Both the position numbers and the translations under genes were made by a program. A stretch of DNA of 64,000 nucleotides, from NCBI GenBank assembly GCA_016717285.1, contig JADKFU010000004.1, forward strand, positions 620,001-684,000, written 5' to 3'. The first letter of the stretch is position 1, and each line of letters starts with the position of its first letter. Shown piece after piece: positions 1-7,822 of the stretch. Below the pieces are notes generated by a model that worked only from the letters and a program-made list of their open reading frames with translations, ran no database searches and was not told the origin of the DNA. Source of the DNA: Chitinophagaceae bacterium. Its GTDB lineage: Bacteria > Bacteroidota > Bacteroidia > Chitinophagales > UBA10324.

Positions 1-650
1 ATAATTTTTAACGGCATGCTTTCTTTTGAATCCCCACGCACATCGGCGATGGAAACACCGATTGAAAAATCGGCATCACCACTCAGCACATTGAAAGGAA
101 CTTCCTTTTCATTCACAAAAAGATGCAGTCGCTTGTTGAGTTCCGCAGGGTTTACCTTGCAATTAAAGTTCAGGTTGATCCTCACTTCCACTGCGCCGGC
201 AGATTGCTGCGAAAGAGCATAAAAAACCTGCGCCGTTGAAAGCAACAGATAGGGCGTATGGAATTTCAGACTTTTCTCTTTGGGCAACGATGGTTTATTC
301 AGCACATATTTCGTTAGGTTATCTGTAAGCGTAGCCTCAAAATCGGTACTTGGCGCAAACGGTAACGATGGAGAAAAGGTGAGTTCATTGGGTGCGCTCC
401 ATTTAAATTTGCCATGCACAGCGGGATTAAAAGTGAGATATGCAGTGGAGTCCCATTGATTGAGCAATGAATCCGGGACCAGGTTTTCCGCAAAAGTGAA
501 AACGAGGTTCTGATCGGTGGCAATTTCACCGGTGAAGTTGCTGTGCTCTAACTTAAGCACGTTACCATTTTGTGTACATCCGGCCATTATGATGGCGAAT
601 AAGACAATGCCTGTTAGCAGTGTAACCAGGTCTTTTTGAATATGTTTCAT
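1..650 (-). CDS. Alpha-2-macroglobulin-like lipoprotein, N-terminal part (cut by window edge)
   Basis: The minus-strand frame is open from an ATG at 650 to the window edge, about 216 codons, so only the N-terminus is seen. It begins with a short basic segment, a hydrophobic stretch and a lipobox-like IMAGC, so it should be an outer- or inner-membrane lipoprotein. The next part reads like the first Ig-like/MG domain of bacterial alpha-2-macroglobulins of Bacteroidota: a 'TDQNLVFTF' strand, 'VPDSLLNQWDS', then 'GKFKWSAPNELTFSP' and 'PSTDFEATL'. In the family these large proteins trap proteases in the periplasm or on the surface. The thioester region that would settle activity lies outside the window. 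Assignment rests on remembered family resemblance. Confidence 0.7.
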   Translation of the reverse strand, partial: MKHIQKDLVTLLTGIVLFAIIMAGCTQNGNVLKLEHSNFTGEIATDQNLVFTFAENLVPDSLLNQWDSTAYLTFNPAVHGKFKWSAPNELTFSPSLPFAPSTDFEATLTDNLTKYVLNKPSLPKEKSLKFHTPYLLLSTAQVFYALSQQSAGAVEVRINLNFNCKVNPAELNKRLHLFVNEKEVPFNVLSGDADFSIGVSIADVRGDSKESMPLKI

Positions 651-1091
651 AGAAGAAGGTTTTAATAGCAGAGAAATATAATGCGATTTCCGTAGTAAGA
701 TTGTCTTCCATGAAAAAATTATTTTTTTAACCCTCATTTCGGAGGGCTATGGCAAATCTGTAGACGGCCATTTCCAAAGGAAGCATAGACCAGGAATACG
801 AAATCACGCTATTAAAAGAGGCACGGGATTTATATTCCTATTGGATCCATTATTCAAATGTCACTCTTACAAATGTCACCTGCCAGTCGCAACCTGTTCC
901 TTTCAGCGAAGCCTAAATATTTCATGGAGAGCCTACTTCAACAAACTGTTTATTTACTGTTTGCAGCAATAGCCTTTCTTGCCGGGCAGTGTGTTAAAAA
1001 GAGCATGTCAATTTCTCATTATGAGGAAAAATTACCACGAAAAACAAAGCTCTTTATTTTCTTATCTCACAAGTTCATAATCTCCTATACT
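651..1091. other. Intergenic region between divergent genes
   Basis: About 440 bases without a convincing gene. The frame of the gene at 1092 stays open upstream to 858, but that extension encodes no recognisable domain and would bury the signal peptide. A small hairpin CCCTC-ATTTCG-GAGGG lies at 731-746 without an adjacent T-run on either strand, so I do not call it a terminator. Promoters for both divergent genes should lie here; I could not define them. Confidence 0.4.
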
Positions 1092-1685
1092 ATGCGAAAG
1101 CGTTTTTTAATGTTCTGCTTTTTTTTTCAGGTCAGCATTATTGCACCTGTTGCCCGTGGACAGTCTATTGTATATTCAAACAAACCTTTTGGAATTACTT
1201 TGAATTTTCCCGCTGGCTGGCAGGTGCTTAACAGCAAGGAAATAGCAATGCTCAGTAATTTTACCGTATCAGAAGTGAATCTTGACTCCGGCACAAGAAC
1301 TTATGAAGACGACATTGCAATTATTGCTATTGCGCTTGAAAAAAGAATGGATCCGGAATATACAGTTCAGGTTATAAGTGAAAAATTTACGGAAGATTCG
1401 AAAGACCGGTCGACAAAAGAATACCTGCTTCAGGGAATCGGATATATGCGGCAACAAGGAATTAATGTGACGCAATTTACCGTGCCCACAGCATTCAATA
1501 CCCGCAATGGTTTTACATTTTTCACTTCCAAAATGGAAATTTTAACAGATGTTCATCGACATTTTGAGAAGTTCTATATTATTAAACGACAAAATGATTT
1601 CATCATCATATCCGGTTCCTTTCCTGAAGTAAGTAATGATAGCTGGCTGGATGACGTAGTCAATTCTATCAGTTTGACTCCATAA
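1092..1685 (+). CDS. Secreted protein of unknown function
   Basis: Encodes 197 residues from the internal ATG at 1092, chosen because it starts a clear signal peptide (basic MRKR, a hydrophobic core, cleavage near 'ARGQS'). The open frame begins further upstream at 858, but that part has no signal or domain character. The mature protein opens with 'YSNKPFGITLNFPAGWQV', a pattern seen in PsbP-like/DUF1795-type small exported proteins, followed by mixed alpha/beta sequence ending 'SWLDDVVNSISLTP', which also fits that fold. No catalytic motif is visible. It stands alone, with ACMSD 145 bp downstream on the same strand. The function is unknown; the PsbP-like suggestion is a fold-level guess. Confidence 0.65.
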   Translation: MRKRFLMFCFFFQVSIIAPVARGQSIVYSNKPFGITLNFPAGWQVLNSKEIAMLSNFTVSEVNLDSGTRTYEDDIAIIAIALEKRMDPEYTVQVISEKFTEDSKDRSTKEYLLQGIGYMRQQGINVTQFTVPTAFNTRNGFTFFTSKMEILTDVHRHFEKFYIIKRQNDFIIISGSFPEVSNDSWLDDVVNSISLTP

Positions 1686-1830
1686 CCTTGCAGGTTACCC
1701 TTTCACGTAGCTGTGCTCTCCTCTAATTATGCCAATCAAAATTCCTGTGCTATGTCAACCGTCTGCCATTCATAGCCGTTGTAATATTTTAACATAAGCC
1801 ACATTGCATATACTTCTTACTTTTGACTTT

Positions 1831-2832
1831 ATGCGTAAGATCGATATTCATACACACATCATTCCTGAACAAATGCCACGGTGGTCTTATAAATTTGGCT
1901 ATGGTGGTTTCGTTCACCTCGAACATCACAAACCTTGCTGCGCGAATATGATGGTGGATGATAAATTCTTCCGGGAGATACAGGACAACTGCTGGGATCC
2001 GAAGGTGCGCATGAAGGAATGCGATCACCATCATGTTGATGTGCAGGTGCTCAGCACCATCCCTGTGATGTTTTCCTATTGGGCGCAACCGAAAGATGGG
2101 TTGGAGGTCGCTAAATTTTTAAACGATCACATTGCTGCCATTTCTAAAGATTATCCGCAACGATTCGTGGGAATAGGAACGGTGCCACTGCAGGATCCTG
2201 ATCTTGCGATTGCTGAATTGCATCGTTGTGTGAAAGAATTGGGAATGGCCGGTGTACAGATTGGTTCGAATGTAAATCAGAAGAATCTAAGTGAGCCGGA
2301 GTTCTTTCCGTTTTTTGAAGAAGCCGAAAAACTCAGTGCCTGCATCTTCATTCATCCATGGGAAATGATGGGTCGTGAACACATGCAAAAATACTGGTTG
2401 CCCTGGCTGGTGGGAATGCCAGCGGAAACATCTCGTGCAATCTGTTCGATGATCTTTGGTGGTGTGCTCGAAAGGTTACCAAAACTTCGTGTCGCCTTTG
2501 CGCATGGCGGAGGTTCCTTTCCTGCAACACTTGGAAGAATTGAACATGGCTTTAATGAACGGCCCGATCTTGTTGCGATAGACAATGCGATCAATCCAAG
2601 AAATTACCTCGGCAAGTTCTGGCTCGATTCATTGGTGCATGATGCTGATATGTTGCAATTCATTGTAAAACTTATGGGGGAAGATAAAATATGCATGGGA
2701 AGCGATTATCCTTTCCCGTTAGGTGAATTGGAACCGGGAAGATTAATTGAGTCGGGCAGTTTTTCTGAAGAAATCAAAAATAAGATGCTGTGGGAAAATG
2801 CATGGAAGTGGCTGGGGGCAAAGTTTTTATAA
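1831..2832 (+). CDS. 2-amino-3-carboxymuconate-6-semialdehyde decarboxylase (ACMSD)
   Basis: A 333-residue amidohydrolase-superfamily enzyme very similar to animal ACMSD. It decarboxylates aminocarboxymuconate semialdehyde, diverting the kynurenine pathway away from quinolinate and NAD. Metal ligands are visible: H7 and H9 in 'DIHTH', H175 in 'FIHPWE', H225 in 'AHGGG' and D292 in 'GSDYPFPLGELEPG'. Family signatures 'STIPVMFSYWA', 'KYWLPWLVGMPAET' and 'RFVGIGTVPLQ' are all present. The ATG at 1831 was chosen over an upstream in-frame start at 1804 because the HxH motif then falls at the usual position. A TACTTTTG box lies only six bases upstream, so the transcript leader may be very short. No other tryptophan-degradation gene is adjacent. 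Confidence 0.93.
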   Translation: MRKIDIHTHIIPEQMPRWSYKFGYGGFVHLEHHKPCCANMMVDDKFFREIQDNCWDPKVRMKECDHHHVDVQVLSTIPVMFSYWAQPKDGLEVAKFLNDHIAAISKDYPQRFVGIGTVPLQDPDLAIAELHRCVKELGMAGVQIGSNVNQKNLSEPEFFPFFEEAEKLSACIFIHPWEMMGREHMQKYWLPWLVGMPAETSRAICSMIFGGVLERLPKLRVAFAHGGGSFPATLGRIEHGFNERPDLVAIDNAINPRNYLGKFWLDSLVHDADMLQFIVKLMGEDKICMGSDYPFPLGELEPGRLIESGSFSEEIKNKMLWENAWKWLGAKFL

Positions 2833-2981
2833 ATATTATAGAAGAGGTTCGCACGATAGTCGTATTGACAAGAATTACCAGGATTCAAAGCAATATAAAA
2901 TACGCAGATCTTATGCGAAAATAATTGGAGCAAAAAGCAAAGATCGAAGCTCAATCCCATAGCCCGCTTTTCAAAAAAATA

Positions 2982-3866
2982 TCAGTGCGGGGGCTTCAGG
3001 TAGTTCAAAATAACTTTAGTAATCGAATCCTCCTGCGTCCACGGTATAAAATGATTCTCCTCCGGAAAAGCGGTGATCTTTAAATTCGCATTCACCAGCA
3101 TCTTCTTCGCAAATTCAACATTAACCGGTGGCACAATGCCATCCTTTAAACCATACATATAGGTACATGGAATGGTGATATTAGCCCACAACGGCACCAT
3201 CTTTTTTAACTCTTCTACGTGTGAAAGCTTTTCATCGTTCGTAACCTGCCAGACTACCGGCACCATCCAACGGAATATTTTCCAGTTGGCAGGATAGCTG
3301 ATCGCATAAATCTTTTCATGTTCCGGATCAATTGCGGGTGCCAGAAAAATCAACGCACCTACCTTATCCGGATAATCCATGGCAAGTCGCGCAATCACCG
3401 GACCACCAAGTGAATGGCCAACAAGTATGGCAGGCTTGCCCGATTTGTTCGCATCTAAAATCGGTTTTATCATCGCCGCCTGTGCTTCAATAGAAGTTAC
3501 CGATTGCCCAAATCCTGATTTACCATATCCCGGACGGTCAACGGAAACCAATTGCGCGCGGTGCATCAAAGAAGTGTCGCCAAGGTATTTCATGTAGGCA
3601 TCCCATGAGCCCGGAGCACCGTGAATAAACAACACCAGTTGATTGGTATCACTTCCTGTTTCAGCATAAAACATCTCATGATTTTCAGCAGTGTAATTAA
3701 TAAATTTAGGTTGCTGCGGTTTTTCTTTAAAGTAGTCGGTCATTTCTGATGGCGTAATTTCAAAGCTCGCTTCCATAATTTTAAATGCCGCAATAGGTAA
3801 AATGATGAGCAAAAGGAGAATGATCATCCAGGTACGACGGCGTTTGAATATTTTTAGCATGAACAT
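2982..3866 (-). CDS. Alpha/beta hydrolase with N-terminal membrane anchor
   Basis: Encodes 294 residues. Residues about 14-32 form a single hydrophobic segment after a basic KRRR stretch, so the enzyme is probably anchored in the inner membrane. The rest is an alpha/beta-hydrolase fold: oxyanion region 'LFIHGAPGSWDAYMKYLGD', nucleophile elbow GHSLGG (catalytic Ser), the acid in 'YGLKDGIVPP' and the histidine in 'EENHFIPW'. All three triad members are present. The substrate cannot be told from sequence; the closest resemblance is to generic lipase/esterase or haloalkane-dehalogenase-like hydrolases. It is monocistronic, convergent with the ACMSD gene. Confidence 0.82.
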   Translation of the reverse strand: MFMLKIFKRRRTWMIILLLLIILPIAAFKIMEASFEITPSEMTDYFKEKPQQPKFINYTAENHEMFYAETGSDTNQLVLFIHGAPGSWDAYMKYLGDTSLMHRAQLVSVDRPGYGKSGFGQSVTSIEAQAAMIKPILDANKSGKPAILVGHSLGGPVIARLAMDYPDKVGALIFLAPAIDPEHEKIYAISYPANWKIFRWMVPVVWQVTNDEKLSHVEELKKMVPLWANITIPCTYMYGLKDGIVPPVNVEFAKKMLVNANLKITAFPEENHFIPWTQEDSITKVILNYLKPPH

Positions 3867-4144
3867 TTTTTATTGACAGCAAAAAGATAAAGTTACATTT
3901 CATTACGTTTGCTTCAAATACCAACCGCCGGCTGATTCCGGAACCGACGAATCATGATCTTGCAGACTTACACCTGTCAATGCCAATATCACTTTTTACT
4001 TTCAGTTGAGGCTATTCTACGGTATTGCCGCAACCATTTAGCCATTTAACAATTTGACCATTCATCATTTCAGTCTCTTCACAAGCACAGTAAGACGCGC
4101 GTTTACATTTATTATTTTATTTTTAGCAGGACGGAACCCATCAC

Positions 4145-4627
4145 ATGCTCGAATTTATAAAAGATCTGTTTGGATTTGCCAAGGACTCACGCGGCCTGGT
4201 GAAAGATGTTCAGGATGAGAAATCAAAAGCACGTGGAGTTAAAAACAGGATACTCACCGAGATTGAATTCAACATTGACCTGATCTTTGATCATTACCTG
4301 GAAAAAGAAATTCCACTCGAGAAAGTGATTGAGAAACTGAAGATTGAACAACTGGCAAAAGCCATCGATGAGGGATTTGATTTCAGGAAGATGAAGAAGG
4401 GAAAGATCGATCTTGAAATGACCGGTGATAATCCTTTTCTTAAAAAATACATCGGCTACGATTGCGAGGCTTACATGCGCAAAATCCGTCACCACATTGA
4501 GCAAATTAAATTGCTTCCTGAATTATACAACCTCGCCGATGAGAAGAAAGTGAATGCCAAACAGCGGCTGGAAAATCTTGGGAAGCGATATATTTTGTTT
4601 ACACGATATTTGAAGGCCGGCACATGA
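4145..4627 (+). CDS. Small helical protein of unknown function
   Basis: Encodes 160 residues, rich in Lys and Glu, predicted mostly helical, with no signal peptide or membrane segment. I do not recognise the family. Its stop codon overlaps the start of the next gene in ATGA, so it is translationally coupled to the omega-amidase. The N-terminus 'MLEFIKDLFGFAKDSRGLVKD' is amphipathic and could associate with membrane or a partner. The tight coupling is the only clue to its role. Confidence 0.65.
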   Translation: MLEFIKDLFGFAKDSRGLVKDVQDEKSKARGVKNRILTEIEFNIDLIFDHYLEKEIPLEKVIEKLKIEQLAKAIDEGFDFRKMKKGKIDLEMTGDNPFLKKYIGYDCEAYMRKIRHHIEQIKLLPELYNLADEKKVNAKQRLENLGKRYILFTRYLKAGT

Positions 4628-5400
4628 ACCCTGACCTGAAAATATCTTTCATTCAAAGCGCACTGCACTGGGAAAACAGCGCTGCAAACCTGGCCGGGTT
4701 TTCCGAAAAAATCATTTCCATCCGGGAGCAGGTGGATCTTATCTTATTGCCTGAAATGTTCACGACCGGTTTTTCAATGCGACCTGAATTGTTTGCTGAA
4801 ACCATGGAAGGTGACGCCATTAACTGGATGAGACAGATCGCCGCCGCACAGCATGCAGTGATCTGTGGAAGCCTCATGATGAAAGACGGCAATAAATACT
4901 ACAACCGTTTAATCTGGATGCGACCTGATGGAACGCATGCATCTTATGACAAAAGGCACCTCTTTGGTTTAGGAGAGGAACATCAACATTATACTGCTGG
5001 TGATAAGAAGATCTTGGTAGAACTGAAAGGATGGAAATTTCGCCCGCTTATCTGTTATGATTTGCGTTTTCCGGTGTGGGCAAGAAATGATAATGCTTAT
5101 GATGTGCTGTTGTATGTTGCGAACTGGCCTGAACGGCGCATCAATGCCTGGAAGACTTTACTGGAAGCAAGAGCGATTGAAAATCAGTGTTATGTTGTGG
5201 GAGTAAACAGAGTCGGAAATGAAAGTCCTGAAGTCTATTATCCCGGCGAAAGTTCAGTTATTGATCCGAAAGGCGAGGTACTGATCCGCGAATCACATCA
5301 TGAAGTGGTAAAAACTTTTTCTTTATCGCATCAACACCTTTATAAGATTCGCGAATCGTTACCCTTTTTAAAGGACGCTGATGCTTTTGAGATAAAATAA
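4624..5400 (+). CDS. Omega-amidase / nitrilase-family hydrolase (YafV-like)
   Basis: Encodes 258 residues, a complete carbon-nitrogen hydrolase domain. The Glu-Lys-Cys triad is visible: E in 'LLPEMFTTGFSM', K in 'YDKRHLFG' and C in 'ICYDLRFPVWARN'. The 'GLGEEHQHYTAG' segment and overall length match the YafV/Nit2 subfamily, which hydrolyses alpha-ketoglutaramate and alpha-ketosuccinamate left by glutamine and asparagine transaminases. It is cytosolic. The start overlaps the preceding unknown gene (ATGA). Substrate is inferred from subfamily. Confidence 0.88.
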   Translation: MNPDLKISFIQSALHWENSAANLAGFSEKIISIREQVDLILLPEMFTTGFSMRPELFAETMEGDAINWMRQIAAAQHAVICGSLMMKDGNKYYNRLIWMRPDGTHASYDKRHLFGLGEEHQHYTAGDKKILVELKGWKFRPLICYDLRFPVWARNDNAYDVLLYVANWPERRINAWKTLLEARAIENQCYVVGVNRVGNESPEVYYPGESSVIDPKGEVLIRESHHEVVKTFSLSHQHLYKIRESLPFLKDADAFEIK

Positions 5401-5522
5401 AACAACACAGCAGCTAATGATTTCCTCCTTCTATTCATAAATGATCGTTATCAGCGTTTACTTAATGATCTGCAGCAGAATCGTCGATAATAAAATAGCG
5501 TTTACAACATTTAAATGGCCGC

Positions 5523-5882
5523 ATGACTCCCTACGAAAAAGAACTTTTGCTTGCACGCGAACAAAACTGGCTGGAGTTGCGCCGCAAGCTCAAAGATCAG
5601 TTTGGCAAAGCACCTGACCTGAATGCGATCTTATTCCTGATAGGTATCAGGGAGCTCGGTAAATACAAAAAGAAATTTTCAAAGGAAGAAAAACAGGATC
5701 TCATGCACATCGCGACCTGCAGCCTGCTGAGTCATTCAGGGTATTATGAATTGCAGGGACTCGATCAGGATGGTTGGCCACATTGGATTCCAAAGAAAAA
5801 ACTTCCTGTGATGGACCTGTTGGAGCAAGAGGATTTTCTTAAAGATCATGTGCTCCGTTATTTTCAGGAGATGGAATATTAA
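5523..5882 (+). CDS. Conserved small protein of unknown function
   Basis: Encodes 119 residues with no signal or membrane segment. Features are an N-terminal charged helix, 'LFLIGIRELGKYKKKFSKEEKQDLMHIATC' and a C-terminal 'HWIPKKKLPVMDLLEQEDFLKDHVLRYF'. I recall similar short proteins in other Bacteroidota but no function. A 14-bp inverted repeat ATGATCGTTATCAG (5441-5454) lies 69 bp upstream and matches the core of the operator motif found around the respiratory genes, but it is single and may be chance. Confidence 0.65.
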   Translation: MTPYEKELLLAREQNWLELRRKLKDQFGKAPDLNAILFLIGIRELGKYKKKFSKEEKQDLMHIATCSLLSHSGYYELQGLDQDGWPHWIPKKKLPVMDLLEQEDFLKDHVLRYFQEMEY

Positions 5883-6040
5883 CCTTGAATTTTTCAATTC
5901 AAAACAGTAATTGATTTATCGCCGGATGAATATCTTTCATTTTCATACTCATCAGGAGAGAAAGAAGAATTCAAATCAACATTATAGGTGCCTGATAAAA
6001 ATAATTTGGCAGAAAAGCAGTTGATTTCCGGGTCGATATA

Positions 6041-6054
6041 TTGACTTATCTCAA
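6041..6054. promoter_or_regulatory. Crp/Fnr-type operator, distal copy upstream of gene at 6182
   Basis: TTGACTTATCTCAA is an inverted repeat with TTGA and TCAA arms. Its centre (6047.5) is exactly 22 bp from the centre of the next copy. One base (C where A/G is usual) departs from the shared motif. Confidence 0.55.
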
Positions 6055-6062
6055 TTTAGTCC

Positions 6063-6076
6063 ATGATTTTCATCAT
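6063..6076. promoter_or_regulatory. Crp/Fnr-type operator, proximal copy upstream of gene at 6182
   Basis: ATGATTTTCATCAT has perfect ATGAT / ATCAT arms around four bases. Its centre lies about 112 bp before the start codon at 6182. It has the same architecture as the sites before the kinase, nosZ and cco genes. Confidence 0.65.
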
Positions 6077-6181
6077 AAAATAAACTTCTGGCCGCGTGTT
6101 AGTTTTGTCGGAGTTAGGTGTGTTACTTATAGACTAATGACACATTTTGATTTTTACAAACTCCCAAAATGAGGTCAGCCA

Positions 6182-6595
6182 ATGGAAATTATTATTAATG
6201 ATGGAAGAAAAATAGCTGATTTACAAAAGGAGTTCAACGAGGTCTATCCTTTTCTGAAGATTGAATTCTTTACGGTGGCTCATAATAAAAATCAACTATC
6301 GTCGCTGAAGGATATGCTTCCCAAAGAACGGTTATTGGGTTCCTTCCGTAAAAATCGCAATGCAGGCACTATGGTGCTTGAGGCTTCCAAAACTGTTTTT
6401 GAAATTGAAGAGGAGTTTGAAAAAAAATTCGGTCTTAACGTCCAGGTTTTCCGTAAATCAGGATCGTTATGGATTGAAACAAGCTTAACGGATAAATGGT
6501 CACTCTCCCTTCAGAATAGCGAAGGATATGAAATAAGCAAGGGCTCCGGAAAATCATTTTCACTTTTCGATATCGATCCCAACTCCGGCGAATAA
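6182..6595 (+). CDS. Conserved protein of unknown function, probable member of the respiratory regulon
   Basis: Encodes 137 residues; soluble, no Cys, no signal. Two similar alpha/beta halves can be guessed: 'ADLQKEFNEVYPFLKIEFF' and 'FEIEEEFEKKFGLNVQVFRKSGSLWIETS', each an amphipathic helix leading into a beta strand, followed by 'TDKWSLSLQNSEGYEISK'. I have an impression of relatives in other Bacteroidota near anaerobic or microaerobic genes but cannot name a function. Upstream are two operator-like repeats 22 bp apart, of the same form as those before nosZ and cco genes, so it is likely co-regulated with them. It converges with the response-regulator gene. Confidence 0.72.
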   Translation: MEIIINDGRKIADLQKEFNEVYPFLKIEFFTVAHNKNQLSSLKDMLPKERLLGSFRKNRNAGTMVLEASKTVFEIEEEFEKKFGLNVQVFRKSGSLWIETSLTDKWSLSLQNSEGYEISKGSGKSFSLFDIDPNSGE

Positions 6596-6763
6596 GTAGG
6601 AAGCACCGCAGGATTATTAAATGAAAAATCATGTAGACCGTGAAGCGCCATTGATTGCGTCGTCACAAACCTTTCATCCTGTAAACTATTTTTAAATAAC
6701 CTCAGATGGCGGTGTATGGTTGCTGCATCGTAATACACTAGCGGCATTTTAATTCGATAAGCA

Positions 6764-7822
6764 TCAATTAACCATCTTTCTAAGTTTCTCTTCATTAAGG
6801 ATTGATATTTTTCCGTCTTTTATTTCAATCAATCGCTCGCTTTTAAATTCGCTCAGCGTACGGATAAGTGACTCTGTAGCAGTACCTACAACATTAGCAA
6901 GGTCTTCCCGCGTGAAATGAAGAACAGGATTTGCCTGATCAGCTTTCTGATAACTGCCTTGCACACGAAGCAGGCTGTTTGCCACACGCTTACGCACTGA
7001 GTTATAAGCGAGTTGCAGGAGTTGATCTTCCCGCTCTGAAAGATTGTCTGCCAGCATGCGGATAAACCGGCTTGCCACAGTGGAGTCATTACTTATAAGT
7101 TCAAAAAATTCTTCTTTCGGAATCAGCATCACTTCACAATCTTCCAATGCCTCTACCGTATCCTGGTATGATCTTTCTTCCAACAAAGGAGTGTATCCAA
7201 AATAATCCCCTTCTTTAAAAATGGTGGTGATCAGTTCTTTTCCATCATCGTTGGTCCGGAAATTTTTAAGTTTCCCTTGAACGGTGAAAAACATGCTCAT
7301 CGGCCTGCCTCCAGCTTCGTAAATCAGTTGCTTCTTCTTATAGTGGCGCACCTCATGCTCCTCCGATAAAAGGTTGAGTTGCTGTACTTTTTTTGCTGCG
7401 GAAATAAACTCGTTGAATCCTTCAATGCTGGTGGCAAAATCTTTTTTCAATGCCTCTGCTTTGTGAAGCCGGGCTTCAACAGCGTTCAGCAATTCAATAT
7501 CATCAAATGGTTTGGTGATGTAGTCATCGGCTCCCATCTCCATGCCTTTTCGCAAATCATTGCGTTCTGTTTTGGCGGTAAGAAAAATAAAAGGAATAGT
7601 GGAAGTCTCCTTGTTTCTGCTGAGTGTATGTAAAACACTGTAGCCATCCATCACGGGCATCATTATGTCACAAATAATAAGATCAGGGTGTTCTTTCAAG
7701 GCAAGGTCGACACCCGTTTTTCCATTCTCAGCGGTGATGACATTAAAGTTGGAAAGACTTAATATTTCTGCCGTATTCTCACGGACATCCTTGTTGTCTT
7801 CTATTAACAAAATCGTTTTCAT
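6764..7822 (-). CDS. Response regulator with receiver and Crp/Fnr output domain
   Basis: Encodes 352 residues. Residues 1-120 are a CheY-like receiver: acidic pocket E8/D9, phospho-acceptor D52 ('ICDIMMPVMDG'), T82 and K104 ('TKPFDD'). Residues about 150-265 form a cyclic-nucleotide-binding-type beta roll ('GDYFGYTPLLEERSYQDTV'), and residues about 270-345 a Crp winged helix. The recognition helix 'GTATESLIRTLSEF' keeps E317 and R321, the pair that reads TGA half-sites in Crp and Fnr. There is no Fnr-type cysteine cluster, so oxygen sensing must come from the kinase or another ligand. It overlaps the kinase gene by 4 bp (ATGA), so the two are a cognate pair. Candidate regulator of the nos and cco operons. 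Confidence 0.92.
   Translation of the reverse strand: MKTILLIEDNKDVRENTAEILSLSNFNVITAENGKTGVDLALKEHPDLIICDIMMPVMDGYSVLHTLSRNKETSTIPFIFLTAKTERNDLRKGMEMGADDYITKPFDDIELLNAVEARLHKAEALKKDFATSIEGFNEFISAAKKVQQLNLLSEEHEVRHYKKKQLIYEAGGRPMSMFFTVQGKLKNFRTNDDGKELITTIFKEGDYFGYTPLLEERSYQDTVEALEDCEVMLIPKEEFFELISNDSTVASRFIRMLADNLSEREDQLLQLAYNSVRKRVANSLLRVQGSYQKADQANPVLHFTREDLANVVGTATESLIRTLSEFKSERLIEIKDGKISILNEEKLRKMVN

Larger units (their letters stand above)
5883..6181. other. Intergenic region carrying a tandem operator pair
   Basis: About 300 bases without a gene. Just after the upstream stop is an AT-rich hairpin (TTGAATT / AATTCAA, 5885-5902). The notable content is two inverted repeats at 6041-6054 and 6063-6076, described separately, which precede the gene at 6182. 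Confidence 0.6.

Noticed and set aside
858..1091. N-terminal extension of the secreted protein at 1092
   Set aside because: It would place a clear signal peptide 78 residues inside the protein; the extension has no domain character.
5441..5454. ATGATCGTTATCAG as another operator of the respiratory regulon
   Set aside because: It fits the core motif, but it is a single copy without a partner at 22 bp, before a gene with no respiratory link; a few such matches are expected by chance in 64 kb.
6511..6795. Minus-strand open frame of 94 codons between the unknown gene at 6182 and the response regulator
   Set aside because: It overlaps the end of both neighbours, one of them antisense, and has no family resemblance.
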